DNA of 64,000 nucleotides from Streptomyces lucensis JCM 4490 (GCF_014650035.1 NZ_BMUE01000002.1:620001-684000); one strand, 5' to 3'. Shown: positions 25,810-35,451, counted from the first letter of the stretch. Notes: generated from the letters alone by a model not told the origin. Program-made: numbers and translations.

Positions 25810-26268
25810 ATGGCGATCCAGGTCGGCGACAAGGCGCCCGACTTCGAGCTCAAGGACAACCACGGCCGGACCGTGAAGCTCTCGGACTTCCACGGCGAGA
25901 AGAACGTCGTCCTGCTCTTCTACCCCTTCGCCTTCACCGGCGTGTGCACCGGCGAGCTGTGCGAGCTGCGCGACAACCTGCCGAAGTTCGCCGACCGCGA
26001 CACCCAGCTGCTCGCCGTCTCCAACGACTCCGTCCACACCCTGCGCGTCTTCGCCGAGCAGGAGGGCCTCGAGTACCCGCTGCTGAGCGACTTCTGGCCG
26101 CACGGCGAGGTCTCGCGCGCGTACGGCGTCCTCGACGAGGACAAGGGCTGCGCCGTCCGGGGCACCTTCGTCATCGACAAGGAGGGTGTCGTGCGGTGGA
26201 CCGTGGTCAACGGCCTGCCGGACGCCCGCGACCTGAACGAATACGTCAAGGCGCTCGACACCCTGTGA
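25810..26268 (+). CDS. AhpE-like peroxiredoxin
   Basis: A 152-residue thioredoxin-fold peroxidase that reduces hydrogen peroxide and organic peroxides. The peroxidatic Cys46 is in [16 protein letters not shown]. Cys51, five residues on, is unusual for AhpE (a 1-Cys enzyme) and resembles the CxxxxC of the PrxQ/BCP group, so an intramolecular disulfide is possible. A third Cys (DKGCAVRG) lies near 117. It stands directly before the Ter cluster, which fits a stress-response neighbourhood. Confidence 0.9.
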   Translation: MAIQVGDKAPDFELKDNHGRTVKLSDFHGEKNVVLLFYPFAFTGVCTGELCELRDNLPKFADRDTQLLAVSNDSVHTLRVFAEQEGLEYPLLSDFWPHGEVSRAYGVLDEDKGCAVRGTFVIDKEGVVRWTVVNGLPDARDLNEYVKALDTL

Positions 26269-26408
26269 TCCGGTCCGCGGACCGACACCCGCGATGCGCC
26301 GGGTCCACGGTCTGCGGAGGGCGGGAACCCGTCACTAGGATCGGCACGTTGATCCCATATCCGAAGCACGACGGGGCTCCCCGCCCCTGGACACCACATG
26401 GAGGACCC

Positions 26409-26984
26409 GTGGGAGTCAGCCTCAGCAAGGGCGGCAACGTATCGCTGACGAAGGAGGCCCCGGGCCTGACCGCCGTCATCGTCGGTCTGGGCTGGGACGT
26501 GCGCACCACGACCGGCACCGACTTCGACCTCGACGCCAGCGCGCTGCTGCTCAACGACACCGGCAAGGTCGCGAGCGACCAGCACTTCGTCTTCTTCAAC
26601 AACCTCAAGAGCCCCGACGGCTCGGTCGAGCACACCGGTGACAACATCACCGGTGAGGGCGAGGGCGACGACGAGCAGATCAAGGTCGACCTGGCCGGCG
26701 TACCGGCCGACATCGGGAAGATCGTGTTCCCGGTGTCGATCTACGACGCCGAGAACCGCCAGCAGTCCTTCGGCCAGGTCCGCAACGCCTTCATCCGCGT
26801 CGTGAACCAGGCCAACCAGCAGGAGATCGCCCGCTACGACCTCAGCGAGGACGCCTCCACCGAGACGGCCATGGTCTTCGGCGAGCTGTACCGGCACGGG
26901 GCGGAGTGGAAGTTCCGCGCCATCGGCCAGGGCTACGCCTCCGGCCTGCGCGGCATCGCGCAGGACTTCGGCGTCAACGTCTGA
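26409..26984 (+). CDS. TerD-family tellurium resistance protein (paralogue 1)
   Basis: A 191-residue TerD domain protein. It has the calcium-site residues DLDASALLL and the acidic [13 protein letters not shown] loop, and ends [10 protein letters not shown]. TerD proteins bind calcium and belong to the Ter stress system, which answers to tellurite, phage and chemical stress. The GTG at 26409 follows GGAGGA. The next gene is a close tandem paralogue. Confidence 0.94.
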   Translation: MGVSLSKGGNVSLTKEAPGLTAVIVGLGWDVRTTTGTDFDLDASALLLNDTGKVASDQHFVFFNNLKSPDGSVEHTGDNITGEGEGDDEQIKVDLAGVPADIGKIVFPVSIYDAENRQQSFGQVRNAFIRVVNQANQQEIARYDLSEDASTETAMVFGELYRHGAEWKFRAIGQGYASGLRGIAQDFGVNV

Positions 26985-27090
26985 TCCCGGCAGGGTTCCG
27001 ACGCCCTCACTGTCCGGCGCCGCACCGTTTACGGGCGGCGCCGGACGCGCAGGACAACCAAAGAGGCACCACAAGGGGAGGACCACCATC

Positions 27091-27669
27091 ATGGGCGTCA
27101 CGCTCGCCAAGGGAGGCAACGTCTCCCTCTCCAAGGCCGCACCGAACCTCACCAACGTCATGATCGGGCTCGGCTGGGACGCGAGGTCGACCACCGGCGC
27201 CCCCTTCGACCTGGACGCCAGCGCGCTGCTGTGCGGCGGCACCAACAGGGTGCTGGGCGACGAGTACTTCGTGTTCTACAACCAGCTCACCAGCCCCGAA
27301 GGCTCGGTCGAGCACACGGGCGACAACCTCACCGGTGAGGGCGAGGGCGACGACGAGTCCATCCTGGTGGATCTCGCCAAGGTGCCGCAGCACTGCGAGA
27401 AGATCACCTTCCCGGTCTCGATCCACATGGCGGACGAGCGCGGACAGACCTTCGGCCAGGTCTCCAACGCCTTCATCCGCGTGGTCAACCAGGCCGACGG
27501 CCAGGAGCTGGCCCGCTACGACCTGAGCGAGGACGCCTCCACCGAGACCGCGATGATCTTCGGCGAGCTGTACCGGTATCAGGGCGAATGGAAGTTCCGG
27601 GCCGTCGGACAGGGGTACGCGTCGGGTCTGCGGGGCATCGCCCTCGACTTCGGGGTGAACGTCTCCTAG
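27091..27669 (+). CDS. TerD-family tellurium resistance protein (paralogue 2)
   Basis: A 192-residue TerD domain protein very similar to its upstream neighbour across the whole length (VGLGWD versus IGLGWD, shared DLDASALL, [25 protein letters not shown]). It was probably formed by tandem duplication. The calcium-binding acidic residues are retained. GGGAGG precedes the ATG by a normal distance. Confidence 0.94.
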   Translation: MGVTLAKGGNVSLSKAAPNLTNVMIGLGWDARSTTGAPFDLDASALLCGGTNRVLGDEYFVFYNQLTSPEGSVEHTGDNLTGEGEGDDESILVDLAKVPQHCEKITFPVSIHMADERGQTFGQVSNAFIRVVNQADGQELARYDLSEDASTETAMIFGELYRYQGEWKFRAVGQGYASGLRGIALDFGVNVS

Positions 27670-27789
27670 CCGGCCCCCACAGGGGCCCGCGCACTGTGGC
27701 TTTTCCTCGGGGGGTTGCCCTGACCGGTACCGCCGGTAGGGTGCCCGTCTAGACTCGTGGTCAATATTTAGCAAAGCCGAGTACGGCGC

Positions 27790-27830
27790 GGGGGAGACCC
27801 TCCCCCAGACTTCGTCTGGGAGGTGCCCCC
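27790..27830. repeat. Overlapping hairpin element upstream of DUF475 gene
   Basis: Two perfect 7-bp stems with 3-nt loops overlap by three bases: GGGGGAG-ACC-CTCCCCC (27790-27806) and CCCAGAC-TTC-GTCTGGG (27804-27820). The far right TGCCCCC could also pair with the first GGGGG. The stems are therefore partly exclusive. It lies 20 bp before the GTG of the DUF475 gene. Similar sequences occur as dispersed repeats in Streptomyces, so it could be a repeat and not a switch. Confidence 0.6.
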
Positions 27831-27850
27831 AACACACGATTGGGTAGCCA

Positions 27851-28990
27851 GTGCTTCTGAAAACGTTCGGCTGGTCGTTCGCGGTCACCGCGCTCGGTCT
27901 GGTCGCGGCGGCGTTCTACGGGGGGTGGACCGCCTTCGGCATCGTGGCGATCCTCGCCGTCCTGGAGATCTCGCTGTCCTTCGACAACGCGGTCGTGAAC
28001 GCCGGGATCCTGAAGAAGATGAACGCCTTCTGGCAGAAGATCTTCCTCACGGTCGGCGTCCTGATCGCGGTCTTCGGCATGCGGCTGGTCTTCCCCGTCG
28101 TCATCGTCGCCATCAGCGCCAAGATGGGTCCGATCGAGGCCGTCGACCTCGCGCTGAACAACAAGGACCGCTACCAGCAGCTGGTCACCGACGCCCACCC
28201 GGCCATCGCCGCCTTCGGTGGCATGTTCCTGCTGATGATCTTCCTCGACTTCATCTTCGAGGACCGGGACATCCAGTGGCTGCGCTGGATCGAGCGGCCC
28301 CTGGCCAAGCTCGGCAAGGTCGACATGCTGTCGGTCTGCATCGCCCTGATCGTCCTGCTGATCACCTCCTTCACCTTCGCCACCCACGCCCACCAGCACG
28401 GCGGCGCCCACGTCGACAAGGCGCAGACGGTACTGATCGCCGGCATCGCCGGCCTGATCACCTACATGGTCGTCGGCGGTCTGTCCGGCTACTTCGAGGA
28501 CAAGCTGGAGGAAGAGGAGGAGCGCGAGCACGAGGAGGAGGAAGAGGCCGCCCGCACCGGCAAGAAGCGTTCGCCGGTCGTCCTGGCCGGCCAGGCCGCG
28601 TTCTTCATGTTCCTCTACCTGGAGGTCCTGGACGCGTCCTTCTCCTTCGACGGTGTGATCGGCGCCTTCGCCATCACCAACGACATCGTCCTGATGGCCC
28701 TCGGCCTCGGCATCGGCGCCATGTACGTCCGGTCGCTCACCGTCTACCTGGTCCGCCAGGGCACCCTCGACGACTACGTCTACCTGGAGCACGGCGCCCA
28801 CTACGCCATCGGCGCCCTGGCCGTGATCCTCATGGTCACCATCCAGTACGAGATCAACGAGGTCGTCACCGGTCTCGTCGGCGTCGTCCTGATCGCCTGG
28901 TCCTTCTGGTCCTCCGTACGGCGCAACCGCGCCCTCGCGGCCGAGGGAGAGGGCACCGGCGAGAAGGCCGAGGTCTCCTCGGGGGTCTGA
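27851..28990 (+). CDS. DUF475/TerC-like integral membrane protein
   Basis: A 379-residue protein with about nine helices. The two TerC-like halves each carry an acidic intramembrane motif, LEISLSFDNAVVNA (about 38-52) and LEVLDASFSFDGVIGAFA. Between the halves is an acidic cytoplasmic stretch (EEEEEREHEEEEEAA). TerC relatives export metal ions, manganese among them, or supply secreted metalloproteins. It follows the two TerD genes and is probably their membrane partner. The start is GTG. Confidence 0.9.
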   Translation: MLLKTFGWSFAVTALGLVAAAFYGGWTAFGIVAILAVLEISLSFDNAVVNAGILKKMNAFWQKIFLTVGVLIAVFGMRLVFPVVIVAISAKMGPIEAVDLALNNKDRYQQLVTDAHPAIAAFGGMFLLMIFLDFIFEDRDIQWLRWIERPLAKLGKVDMLSVCIALIVLLITSFTFATHAHQHGGAHVDKAQTVLIAGIAGLITYMVVGGLSGYFEDKLEEEEEREHEEEEEAARTGKKRSPVVLAGQAAFFMFLYLEVLDASFSFDGVIGAFAITNDIVLMALGLGIGAMYVRSLTVYLVRQGTLDDYVYLEHGAHYAIGALAVILMVTIQYEINEVVTGLVGVVLIAWSFWSSVRRNRALAAEGEGTGEKAEVSSGV

Positions 28991-29133
28991 CCCGGTCCGT
29001 ACCCGGATCCCCCTACGGGACAGATCCGGGGCGTGACGGGGTGTGACACCCTCTCGCTCGAGGAACGCTTCGATCGGGGCGGCCGGCGCGGGCCGGCCGC
29101 CCCGACTCGTGAACGATCACCTGGGGGCGGGAC

Positions 29134-29868
29134 ATGGGATTCCTCGACGGGCTGCTGGGCGGGCGCGCCGCCGACTTCGACTCGGGCAACGCCTCGACCA
29201 ACGCCATCGAACTCACCAGGCGGCACCAGGCGGTGTCGCTGACCAAACAGGACGCGGCCACCGGCCATCTGCGCGTCAACCTCACCTGGCGAATGCGGAC
29301 CTCCGACTTCGGGGCCCGGCGCACCAGCCTGCTGCGGGACCCCTTCAAGGCCCTGAGGCCGCCGGAGGTGCTCGGCCACGGGCAGAGCATGGTCAACGTC
29401 GACCTGGACCTGGGTTGTCTGTACGAGCTGACCGACGGCACGAAGGGAGTCGTCCAGCCGCTCGGCGGCTACCTGGGCGACGTCAACGCACCGCCGTACA
29501 TCAAGCTCAGCGGCGACGACCGCTTCGGCTCCGGTTCGGGCGAGACCATGTACGTCAACCTCGACCACCGGGAGGCCATCAAACGGCTGCTGGTGTTCGT
29601 CTACATCTACGACCAGACCCCCGCCTTCGACCGCACCCACGCCATCGTCACGCTCTACCCGAGCAACGGCCCGCGCATCGAGATAGGCCTCGACGAACGC
29701 CACCCCCAGGCCCGCTCCTGCGCGGTGGTGATGATCGAGAACGTCAAGGACGAACTGATCGTCCGCCGCGAGGTCAAGTTCGTCTACGGCTTCCAGGGCG
29801 AACTGGACCGCCTGTACGGCTGGGGCCTGCAGTGGGGGAGGGGCTACAAGACCAAGGTCGACAGATAG
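29134..29868 (+). CDS. TerD/TerA-type tellurium resistance protein
   Basis: A 244-residue divergent TerD-superfamily protein that starts MGFLDGLLGGRAADFDSGNA. Core strands (MVNVDLDLGCLYEL, KRLLVFVYIYDQTPAFD, SCAVVMIENVKDELIVRREVKFVYGFQGELDRLYGWGLQWGRGYK) fit the fold, but the acidic GEGEGDDE loop of TerD is missing, so its calcium site may be changed. It resembles TerA-like members. RBS GGGGGCGGG is moderate. Confidence 0.82.
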   Translation: MGFLDGLLGGRAADFDSGNASTNAIELTRRHQAVSLTKQDAATGHLRVNLTWRMRTSDFGARRTSLLRDPFKALRPPEVLGHGQSMVNVDLDLGCLYELTDGTKGVVQPLGGYLGDVNAPPYIKLSGDDRFGSGSGETMYVNLDHREAIKRLLVFVYIYDQTPAFDRTHAIVTLYPSNGPRIEIGLDERHPQARSCAVVMIENVKDELIVRREVKFVYGFQGELDRLYGWGLQWGRGYKTKVDR

Positions 29869-29940
29869 ACGCGTCGGAGGCCGGCGCCACGGGGGGAGGG
29901 GCGGTCCCGACGCGCCGCCCCGGCTCTCGGGCGAAGGCTC

Positions 29941-30669
29941 CTACCGTCCGACGAACTGGGGCCCCTGCGGAGGCAGCCTGAAATCCGGGTCGAGCGCCGC
30001 GGGCACAGGCACGGGCTGCGGGTACCCGTAGGACGGCTGACCGCCCCCCTGGGGGTACCCGTACGTCGGCTGCTCCGCAGGCAGCGGCTGGGACGCGGCC
30101 TCCGGCACCGCCCGCTCCTCCGGCTCCGACTCGTCCACCGAGATGCCGAAGTCCGTGGCGAGGCCCTTCAGGCCGTTGGAGTAGCCCTCGCCCAGCGCCC
30201 GGAACTTCCAGGCCTCACCGCGCCGGTACAGCTCACCGCAGATCATCGCCGTCTCTGCCCCGGTCTCCGGCTTGATGTCGAACCGGGCCAGCGGCTCCCC
30301 GTCGGCCACGGCGGCGTCGTACAGCACGATGCCCAGCCCCGGCACCCGGTCGAAGGGGAGGCCGTCCGCCGAGGCCACCAGCAGGACGCGGCCGACGCCC
30401 TGCTCCAGGCCGGCGAGGTCTGTCTGGATCGTGTCCGTCAGCCCGTCGGCGACGCGCTTCTTGCCCAGCCGCCACACCTTCCCGGTGGGGTGCCGGGGCT
30501 GGTTGTAGAAGACGAAGTCCTCGTCGGAGCGCACACGGCCGTCGGAGCCCAGCAACAGCGCCGAGGCGTCCACGTCAGGCACCCCCTGGCCGGGAGTCCA
30601 GCGCAGCACGGCCCGCACCGTGGCGGCGTCCAGCGGGACGTTCGACCCCTTCAGCATCGCGTGCGTCAT
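29941..30669 (-). CDS. TerD-family protein with Pro/Tyr/Gln-rich tail
   Basis: A 242-residue protein. A TerD domain (about 1-180, [39 protein letters not shown]) is followed by a low-complexity tail containing [17 protein letters not shown]. The acidic calcium loop is absent. It is transcribed away from the biosynthetic genes and divergent from the CitE-like gene, so it may share a promoter region with it. Confidence 0.88.
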   Translation of the reverse strand: MTHAMLKGSNVPLDAATVRAVLRWTPGQGVPDVDASALLLGSDGRVRSDEDFVFYNQPRHPTGKVWRLGKKRVADGLTDTIQTDLAGLEQGVGRVLLVASADGLPFDRVPGLGIVLYDAAVADGEPLARFDIKPETGAETAMICGELYRRGEAWKFRALGEGYSNGLKGLATDFGISVDESEPEERAVPEAASQPLPAEQPTYGYPQGGGQPSYGYPQPVPVPAALDPDFRLPPQGPQFVGR

Positions 30670-30843
30670 GCGGTCATCCTGCCTTCTCCGTCCTGGTCAC
30701 GACAATGCGGGGTACGCGTAGCGACAGGGACGGGTCACCGGAAATTCACACCCGCGGGGAACCCCCGACATGCGTCCCTACGTACTATTACCGGCCACCC
30801 TTTACCGAATCCACAGGATCGGCCCGCGCACCGAGGGAGTCCT

Positions 30844-32010
30844 ATGCGTCATTTCGGGCACATCGCCCCAGAGGTGCGCCGGCGCCTCTTCCACCAGGAG
30901 CCGTGCGCGTTCACCGCCGACTCCCCGCCCCGGCTGCTCGCCGCGGCCCTGGGCGCCACGCTCTACAGCCCGGCCACCCGGCCGCGGCTCGCCGACGACA
31001 TCGTCAAGCAGGCCGCGAACGGCGTGGTCTCGATGGTGCTGTGCCTGGAGGACTCGATCGACGACGCGGACGTCGCGGCGGGCGAGGAGAACCTCGTCCG
31101 CCAGTTCGCCGACCTCGCCGCCCGCCCCGGCCTGGAGCCGCCCCTGCTGTTCGTCCGGGTGCGCGCCCCCGGCCAGATCCCCGACCTCGTACGACGGCTC
31201 GGCCCGGCCGTGCGGCTGCTGTCCGGCTTCGTGCTGCCCAAGTTCACCGAGGAACGCGGCATCCCCTTCCTGGAGGCCCTGACCGCCGCCGAGACGGCGA
31301 GCGGACGCCGGCTCTTCGCCATGCCGGTGCTCGAGTCCCCGGAGCTGCTCTACCGCGAGAGCCGGGTGGACACCCTGGAGGGCATCTCCCGCGCCGTCGG
31401 CAAGTACCGCGACCGGGTCCTCGCCCTGCGCCTGGGCGTCACCGACTTCTGCTCCTCCTACGGCCTGCGCCGCGCCCCCGACATGACCGCCTACGACGTC
31501 CAGGTCGTCGCCTCCGTCATCGCCGACGTCGTGAACATGCTCGGCCGGGCCGACGGCACCGGGTTCACCGTCACCGGACCCGTGTGGGAGTACTTCCGCG
31601 CCTCCGAGCGCATGTTCAAGCCACAGCTCAGGCAGAGCCCCTTCCTGGAGGTGCAGGCCGCCGAGCTGCGCACACGGCTCATCGAGCACGCCATGGACGG
31701 ACTGCTGCGGGAGATCTCCCTCGACCAGGCCAACGGCCTGCTCGGCAAGACCTGCATCCACCCGTCCCACGTCCTGCCCGTCCACGCGCTGTCCGTGGTC
31801 AGCCACGAGGAGTACAGCGACGCGGCGGACATCCTGAGGCCGGAACGCGGCGGCGGGGGTGTACTCCGGTCGGCCTACACGAACAAGATGAACGAGGTGA
31901 AGCCGCACCGCGCCTGGGCCGAGCGGACCCTGCTGCGCGCCGAGCTCTTCGGCGTCGCCAAGGAGGACGTCGGCTTCGTGGAGCTGCTCGCCGCCGGGAT
32001 ACCCGGCTGA
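30844..32010 (+). CDS. HpcH/HpaI-CitE-type lyase of the Ter cluster
   Basis: A 388-residue protein of the citrate lyase beta/HpcH aldolase superfamily. The TIM-barrel metal and substrate motifs appear as MVLCLEDSIDD, LPKFTEERG and TDFCSSYGLRR. The family cleaves or forms carbon-carbon bonds with CoA-like or keto-acid substrates. It begins the minimal biosynthetic operon with the PRTase and HAD genes. Comparative work by Aravind and colleagues tied such lyases to Ter-linked production of a nucleoside-like metabolite. The ATG follows GGGAG. Confidence 0.88.
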   Translation: MRHFGHIAPEVRRRLFHQEPCAFTADSPPRLLAAALGATLYSPATRPRLADDIVKQAANGVVSMVLCLEDSIDDADVAAGEENLVRQFADLAARPGLEPPLLFVRVRAPGQIPDLVRRLGPAVRLLSGFVLPKFTEERGIPFLEALTAAETASGRRLFAMPVLESPELLYRESRVDTLEGISRAVGKYRDRVLALRLGVTDFCSSYGLRRAPDMTAYDVQVVASVIADVVNMLGRADGTGFTVTGPVWEYFRASERMFKPQLRQSPFLEVQAAELRTRLIEHAMDGLLREISLDQANGLLGKTCIHPSHVLPVHALSVVSHEEYSDAADILRPERGGGGVLRSAYTNKMNEVKPHRAWAERTLLRAELFGVAKEDVGFVELLAAGIPG

Positions 32011-32046
32011 CGCCGCCGGAACATCCGGCCGACAATCAAGGAACGC

Positions 32047-34539
32047 ATGAAGAACGCAGTGAACGACGGGGTCTGGTCCGGCAGCTGGGTCGCCGAGCGA
32101 CTCGGTGTCGAACTCGTGGGCGACGACGGGCTGCCGGCCCTGCTCGGGCTCGCGCTGCGCCGCAACCCCAAGCGGGCCCACCTGCTGGTCTCCCACGTGC
32201 TCGGCAAGCACGTCCCGCAGTCGCCGTCCGTCGTCTACGGCCACGGATTCCGCCTGGGCCGCCGGGTCGCCGCGCTGCTCGGCGAGGCGGAGACCGGCTC
32301 CGCCGTCGTCCTCGGCTACGCCGAGACCGCGACGGGACTGGGCCACGCGGTCGCCGACGGCCTCGGCCGGGCCCCGTACCTGCACTCCACGCGCCGCCCG
32401 GTCCCCGGCGTCGCCCCCGCGGGCGGCTTCGAGGAGTCCCACTCCCACGCCACGTCGCACCTGCTGCTGCCGGAAGACCCCGCCCTGCTGGCCGGCGACG
32501 GCCCGCTGGTCCTGGTCGACGACGAGTTCTCCACCGGCAACACGGTCCTGAACACCATCCGTGACCTGCACGAACGCCACCCACGCCGACGGTATGCGGT
32601 GGTCGCCCTGGTCGACATGCGCTCGCCCGAGGACACTGCCCGCCTGCGACGGTTCGCGGACGGCATCGGCGCACGGGTGGACGTGATCGCCACGGCCTCC
32701 GGGACGGTGCGGCTGCCGGACGGCGTCCTGGACAGGGGACAGGAACTGGTCGCGCGGCACACGACCGCCGACCGCGAGCCCGGGCCGGCCGACGAGCGCC
32801 CCGAGTCCCCGGCCGCGCTCGCCCCGGGCTCCCGGCCCGGGCACGTCACCCGGGTCGACCTGCACTGGCCCCACGGCCTCCCCGACGGCGGCCGGCACGG
32901 CTTCACACCCGCCCACCGGGCCCGCCTGGAGGCCGCCTTGCCGGCCATGGCCGACCGCGTCGCCGACGCCCTGCCCGCCGGCGCCCGCCGCGTCCTCGTC
33001 CTCGGCTCCGAGGAGCTGATGTACGCCCCGCTGCGCCTCGCCCACCGGCTGGAGCAGACCACGGACGCCGAGGTGCGCTTCTCCACCACCACCCGCTCAC
33101 CCGTCCTCGCCGTCGACGATCCCGGCTACGCGATACGCACCCGCCTGGTCTTCCCCGCCCACGACGACCCGGCCGACGGTCCCGGCGAGCGCTACGCCTA
33201 CAACGTCGCGGGCGCCGGCTTCGACACCGTCGTCGCCGTCGTCGACTCCGCCGGCGACACCCCCGCCCTGCACGCCCCCGACGGCCTGCTGGCCCGCCTC
33301 GCGGGCCACGCCCCGCACGTCCTGCTCGCGGTCGTGCCCTCCTACGTCCCCGAGTACCGGCACGCTCCAGAAAGGCAGGCCATGCCGCCCGAGCCCCTCC
33401 GCGGTCCCGCATTCTCCTCGTACGCGCCCGAGGAGGTCGGCTGGCTGCTGCAGGACCTCTCCGACGTCACCCTGGAGGCGCCGACCGAGGAACGCGAGGA
33501 GGCCATCCAGAGCGGCGGCGCGCACTACGCCGAGTCGCTGCCCGTGGAGTACCAGCCCAGCGAGCAGTACCAGCGGCTGTTCCACTCGGCCCTCGAGACC
33601 TCCGCCGCCCGCATCGCCCGGGCCGTCGGCGTCGTCACCGAGACCGTCGTCACCGAGCGGTCACCCCGCCCGGTGCTCGTCTCCCTCGCCCGCGCCGGCA
33701 CCCCGGTCGGCGTCCTCATGCGCCGCTGGGCCCAGTACCGGCACGGCCTCGAGCTCCCGCACTACGCCGTCTCCATCGTGCGCGGCCGGGGCATCGACGC
33801 GACCGCGCTGCGCTGGCTGGCCGCCCACCACGATCCCCGGGACGTCGTCTTCGTCGACGGCTGGACCGGCAAGGGCGCCATCACCCGCGAACTCGCCCAG
33901 GCCATCGAGGAGTTCGAGGCAAGGGAGGGCATCACCGGCTTCGACCCGGAGATCGCCGTGCTGGCCGACCCGGGCTCCTGCGTGCGCACCTACGGCACCC
34001 GCGAGGACTTCCTCATCCCCTCCGCCTGCCTCAACTCGACCGTCTCCGGGCTGATCTCCCGCACGGTCCTGCGCGCCGACCTGGTCGGCCCGGACGACTT
34101 CCACGGCGCCAAGTTCTACCGCGAACTCGCCGGGGCCGACGTCTCCGCGGCCTTCCTCGACGCCGTCTCCGCCCGCTTCCCCGAGGTCGCCGACTCCGTC
34201 GACACGGCGGTCAAGGAGCTGATGGCCGGGGACCGCACCCCGACCTGGGCCGGCTGGCGCGCCGTCGAGCGGATCAGCGAGGAGTACGGCATCCACGACG
34301 TGAACCTCGTCAAGCCCGGTGTCGGTGAGACCACCCGGGTCCTGCTGCGCCGGGTGCCGTGGAAGATCCTGGCCCGCGCGGGTGCCGGCGCCGACCTGGA
34401 CCACGTACGCCTGCTCGCCGGGCAGCGGGGCGTGCCGGTCGAGGAGGTCGCGGACCTCCCCTACACCTGTGTCGGGCTGATCCACCCCCGGTACACGCGG
34501 GGCGCCACGGGCGCCGACGGCCGGGCGGTGAACGTCTGA
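32047..34539 (+). CDS. PRTase-TRSP-StiP-like-PELOTA-like multidomain protein
   Basis: An 830-residue protein with at least four parts. (1) A PRTase_2-type phosphoribosyltransferase, with the PRPP loop LVDDEFSTGNT at 156-166. (2) A TRSP domain, with the signature TRSP at 349-352. (3) A StiP-like second PRTase-fold region, about 450-730, with SLARAGTPVGVLM and DGWTGKG at 604-610. (4) A PELOTA/L7Ae-like RNA-binding-type end, about 740-825. Separate genes encode these domains in many other Ter clusters, so the fusion suggests that they act in sequence. ATG follows AAGGAA. Confidence 0.82.
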   Translation: MKNAVNDGVWSGSWVAERLGVELVGDDGLPALLGLALRRNPKRAHLLVSHVLGKHVPQSPSVVYGHGFRLGRRVAALLGEAETGSAVVLGYAETATGLGHAVADGLGRAPYLHSTRRPVPGVAPAGGFEESHSHATSHLLLPEDPALLAGDGPLVLVDDEFSTGNTVLNTIRDLHERHPRRRYAVVALVDMRSPEDTARLRRFADGIGARVDVIATASGTVRLPDGVLDRGQELVARHTTADREPGPADERPESPAALAPGSRPGHVTRVDLHWPHGLPDGGRHGFTPAHRARLEAALPAMADRVADALPAGARRVLVLGSEELMYAPLRLAHRLEQTTDAEVRFSTTTRSPVLAVDDPGYAIRTRLVFPAHDDPADGPGERYAYNVAGAGFDTVVAVVDSAGDTPALHAPDGLLARLAGHAPHVLLAVVPSYVPEYRHAPERQAMPPEPLRGPAFSSYAPEEVGWLLQDLSDVTLEAPTEEREEAIQSGGAHYAESLPVEYQPSEQYQRLFHSALETSAARIARAVGVVTETVVTERSPRPVLVSLARAGTPVGVLMRRWAQYRHGLELPHYAVSIVRGRGIDATALRWLAAHHDPRDVVFVDGWTGKGAITRELAQAIEEFEAREGITGFDPEIAVLADPGSCVRTYGTREDFLIPSACLNSTVSGLISRTVLRADLVGPDDFHGAKFYRELAGADVSAAFLDAVSARFPEVADSVDTAVKELMAGDRTPTWAGWRAVERISEEYGIHDVNLVKPGVGETTRVLLRRVPWKILARAGAGADLDHVRLLAGQRGVPVEEVADLPYTCVGLIHPRYTRGATGADGRAVNV

Positions 34540-35363
34540 TGCCGGTGCTGGTGGCGAGCGACCTCGACCGTACGCTGATCTACTCCTCGGCGGCCCTCGC
34601 GCTGACCATGCCCGACGCGCGGGCACCCCGGCTGCTGTGCGTGGAGGTGCACGAGGCCAGGCCGCTGTCCTTCCTGACGGAGACCGCGGCCGGGCTGCTG
34701 ACCGACCTCGGCGACGCGGCCGTGTTCGTACCGACCACGACCCGGACCCGCAAGCAGTACCAGCGCATCAGCCTGCCCGGTCCGCCGCCCAAGTACGCGA
34801 TCTGCGCCAACGGCGGCCACCTGCTGGTCGACGGGGTCACCGACGCCGGCTGGCACGCGGGCGTGCAGGCGCGGCTCGCCGACGAGTGCGCCCCGCTGGA
34901 CGAGGTCCGCGAGCACCTGCTCAGATCCGCCGACCCGGTCTGGGTGCGCAAGCACCGGGTCGCCGAGGACCTGTTCGCCTACCTCGTCGTGGAGCGCGAG
35001 CTGCTGCCCGAGGAGTGGGTCAAGGAACTGGCGGTGTGGGCGGAGAACCGCGGCTGGACGGTCTCCCTGCAGGGCCGCAAGATCTACGCCGTCCCCAAGC
35101 CGCTCACCAAGAGCGCCGCCGTCCGCGAGGTCGCCCGCCGCACCGGCGCGGAGCTGACGCTGGCCGCCGGGGACTCCCTCCTCGACGCCGACCTGCTCCT
35201 CGCCGCCGACCGGGGCTGGCGCCCCGGCCACGGCGAACTGGCCGACACCGGCTGGACGGCCCCGGCGATCACCGCGCTCCCGGAACGGGGAGTGCTCGCC
35301 GGGGAGCGCATCCTGCGCGAGTTCCTCCGGGCCGCCCGGACACGGGACGCGGGGGCGGACTAG
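34539..35363 (+). CDS. HAD-family hydrolase of the Ter cluster
   Basis: A 274-residue haloacid-dehalogenase-type phosphatase. Motif 1 is DLDRTLIYSS (near residue 8); motif 4 is GDSLLDADLLLAAD with the metal acids. Its ATG overlaps the stop of the PRTase gene (TGATG), so translation is coupled. It probably removes phosphate from the product of the preceding phosphoribosyltransferase. The TAG stop lies in the end of a palindromic element. Confidence 0.88.
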   Translation: MPVLVASDLDRTLIYSSAALALTMPDARAPRLLCVEVHEARPLSFLTETAAGLLTDLGDAAVFVPTTTRTRKQYQRISLPGPPPKYAICANGGHLLVDGVTDAGWHAGVQARLADECAPLDEVREHLLRSADPVWVRKHRVAEDLFAYLVVERELLPEEWVKELAVWAENRGWTVSLQGRKIYAVPKPLTKSAAVREVARRTGAELTLAAGDSLLDADLLLAADRGWRPGHGELADTGWTAPAITALPERGVLAGERILREFLRAARTRDAGAD

Positions 35364-35451
35364 GGTCTTTCTTCCGGATCAGGCCGGCTCCGGTCGACGG
35401 CAACTTCCGACCGACCCCGCGACGCCGGCAAGATCCGAAAGAGAGGCCCTA
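35361..35451. repeat. Dispersed palindromic element, copy 3
   Basis: The arms 35362-35388 (AGGGTCTTTCTTCCGGATCA...) and 35424-35450 are imperfect complements over 27 bp. Both ends read CTAGGG inward. One end gives the TAG stop of the HAD gene and the other, on the minus strand, the TAG stop of the FmdB gene. The element thus fills the whole gap between two convergent genes and could act as a terminator for both. Confidence 0.75.
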
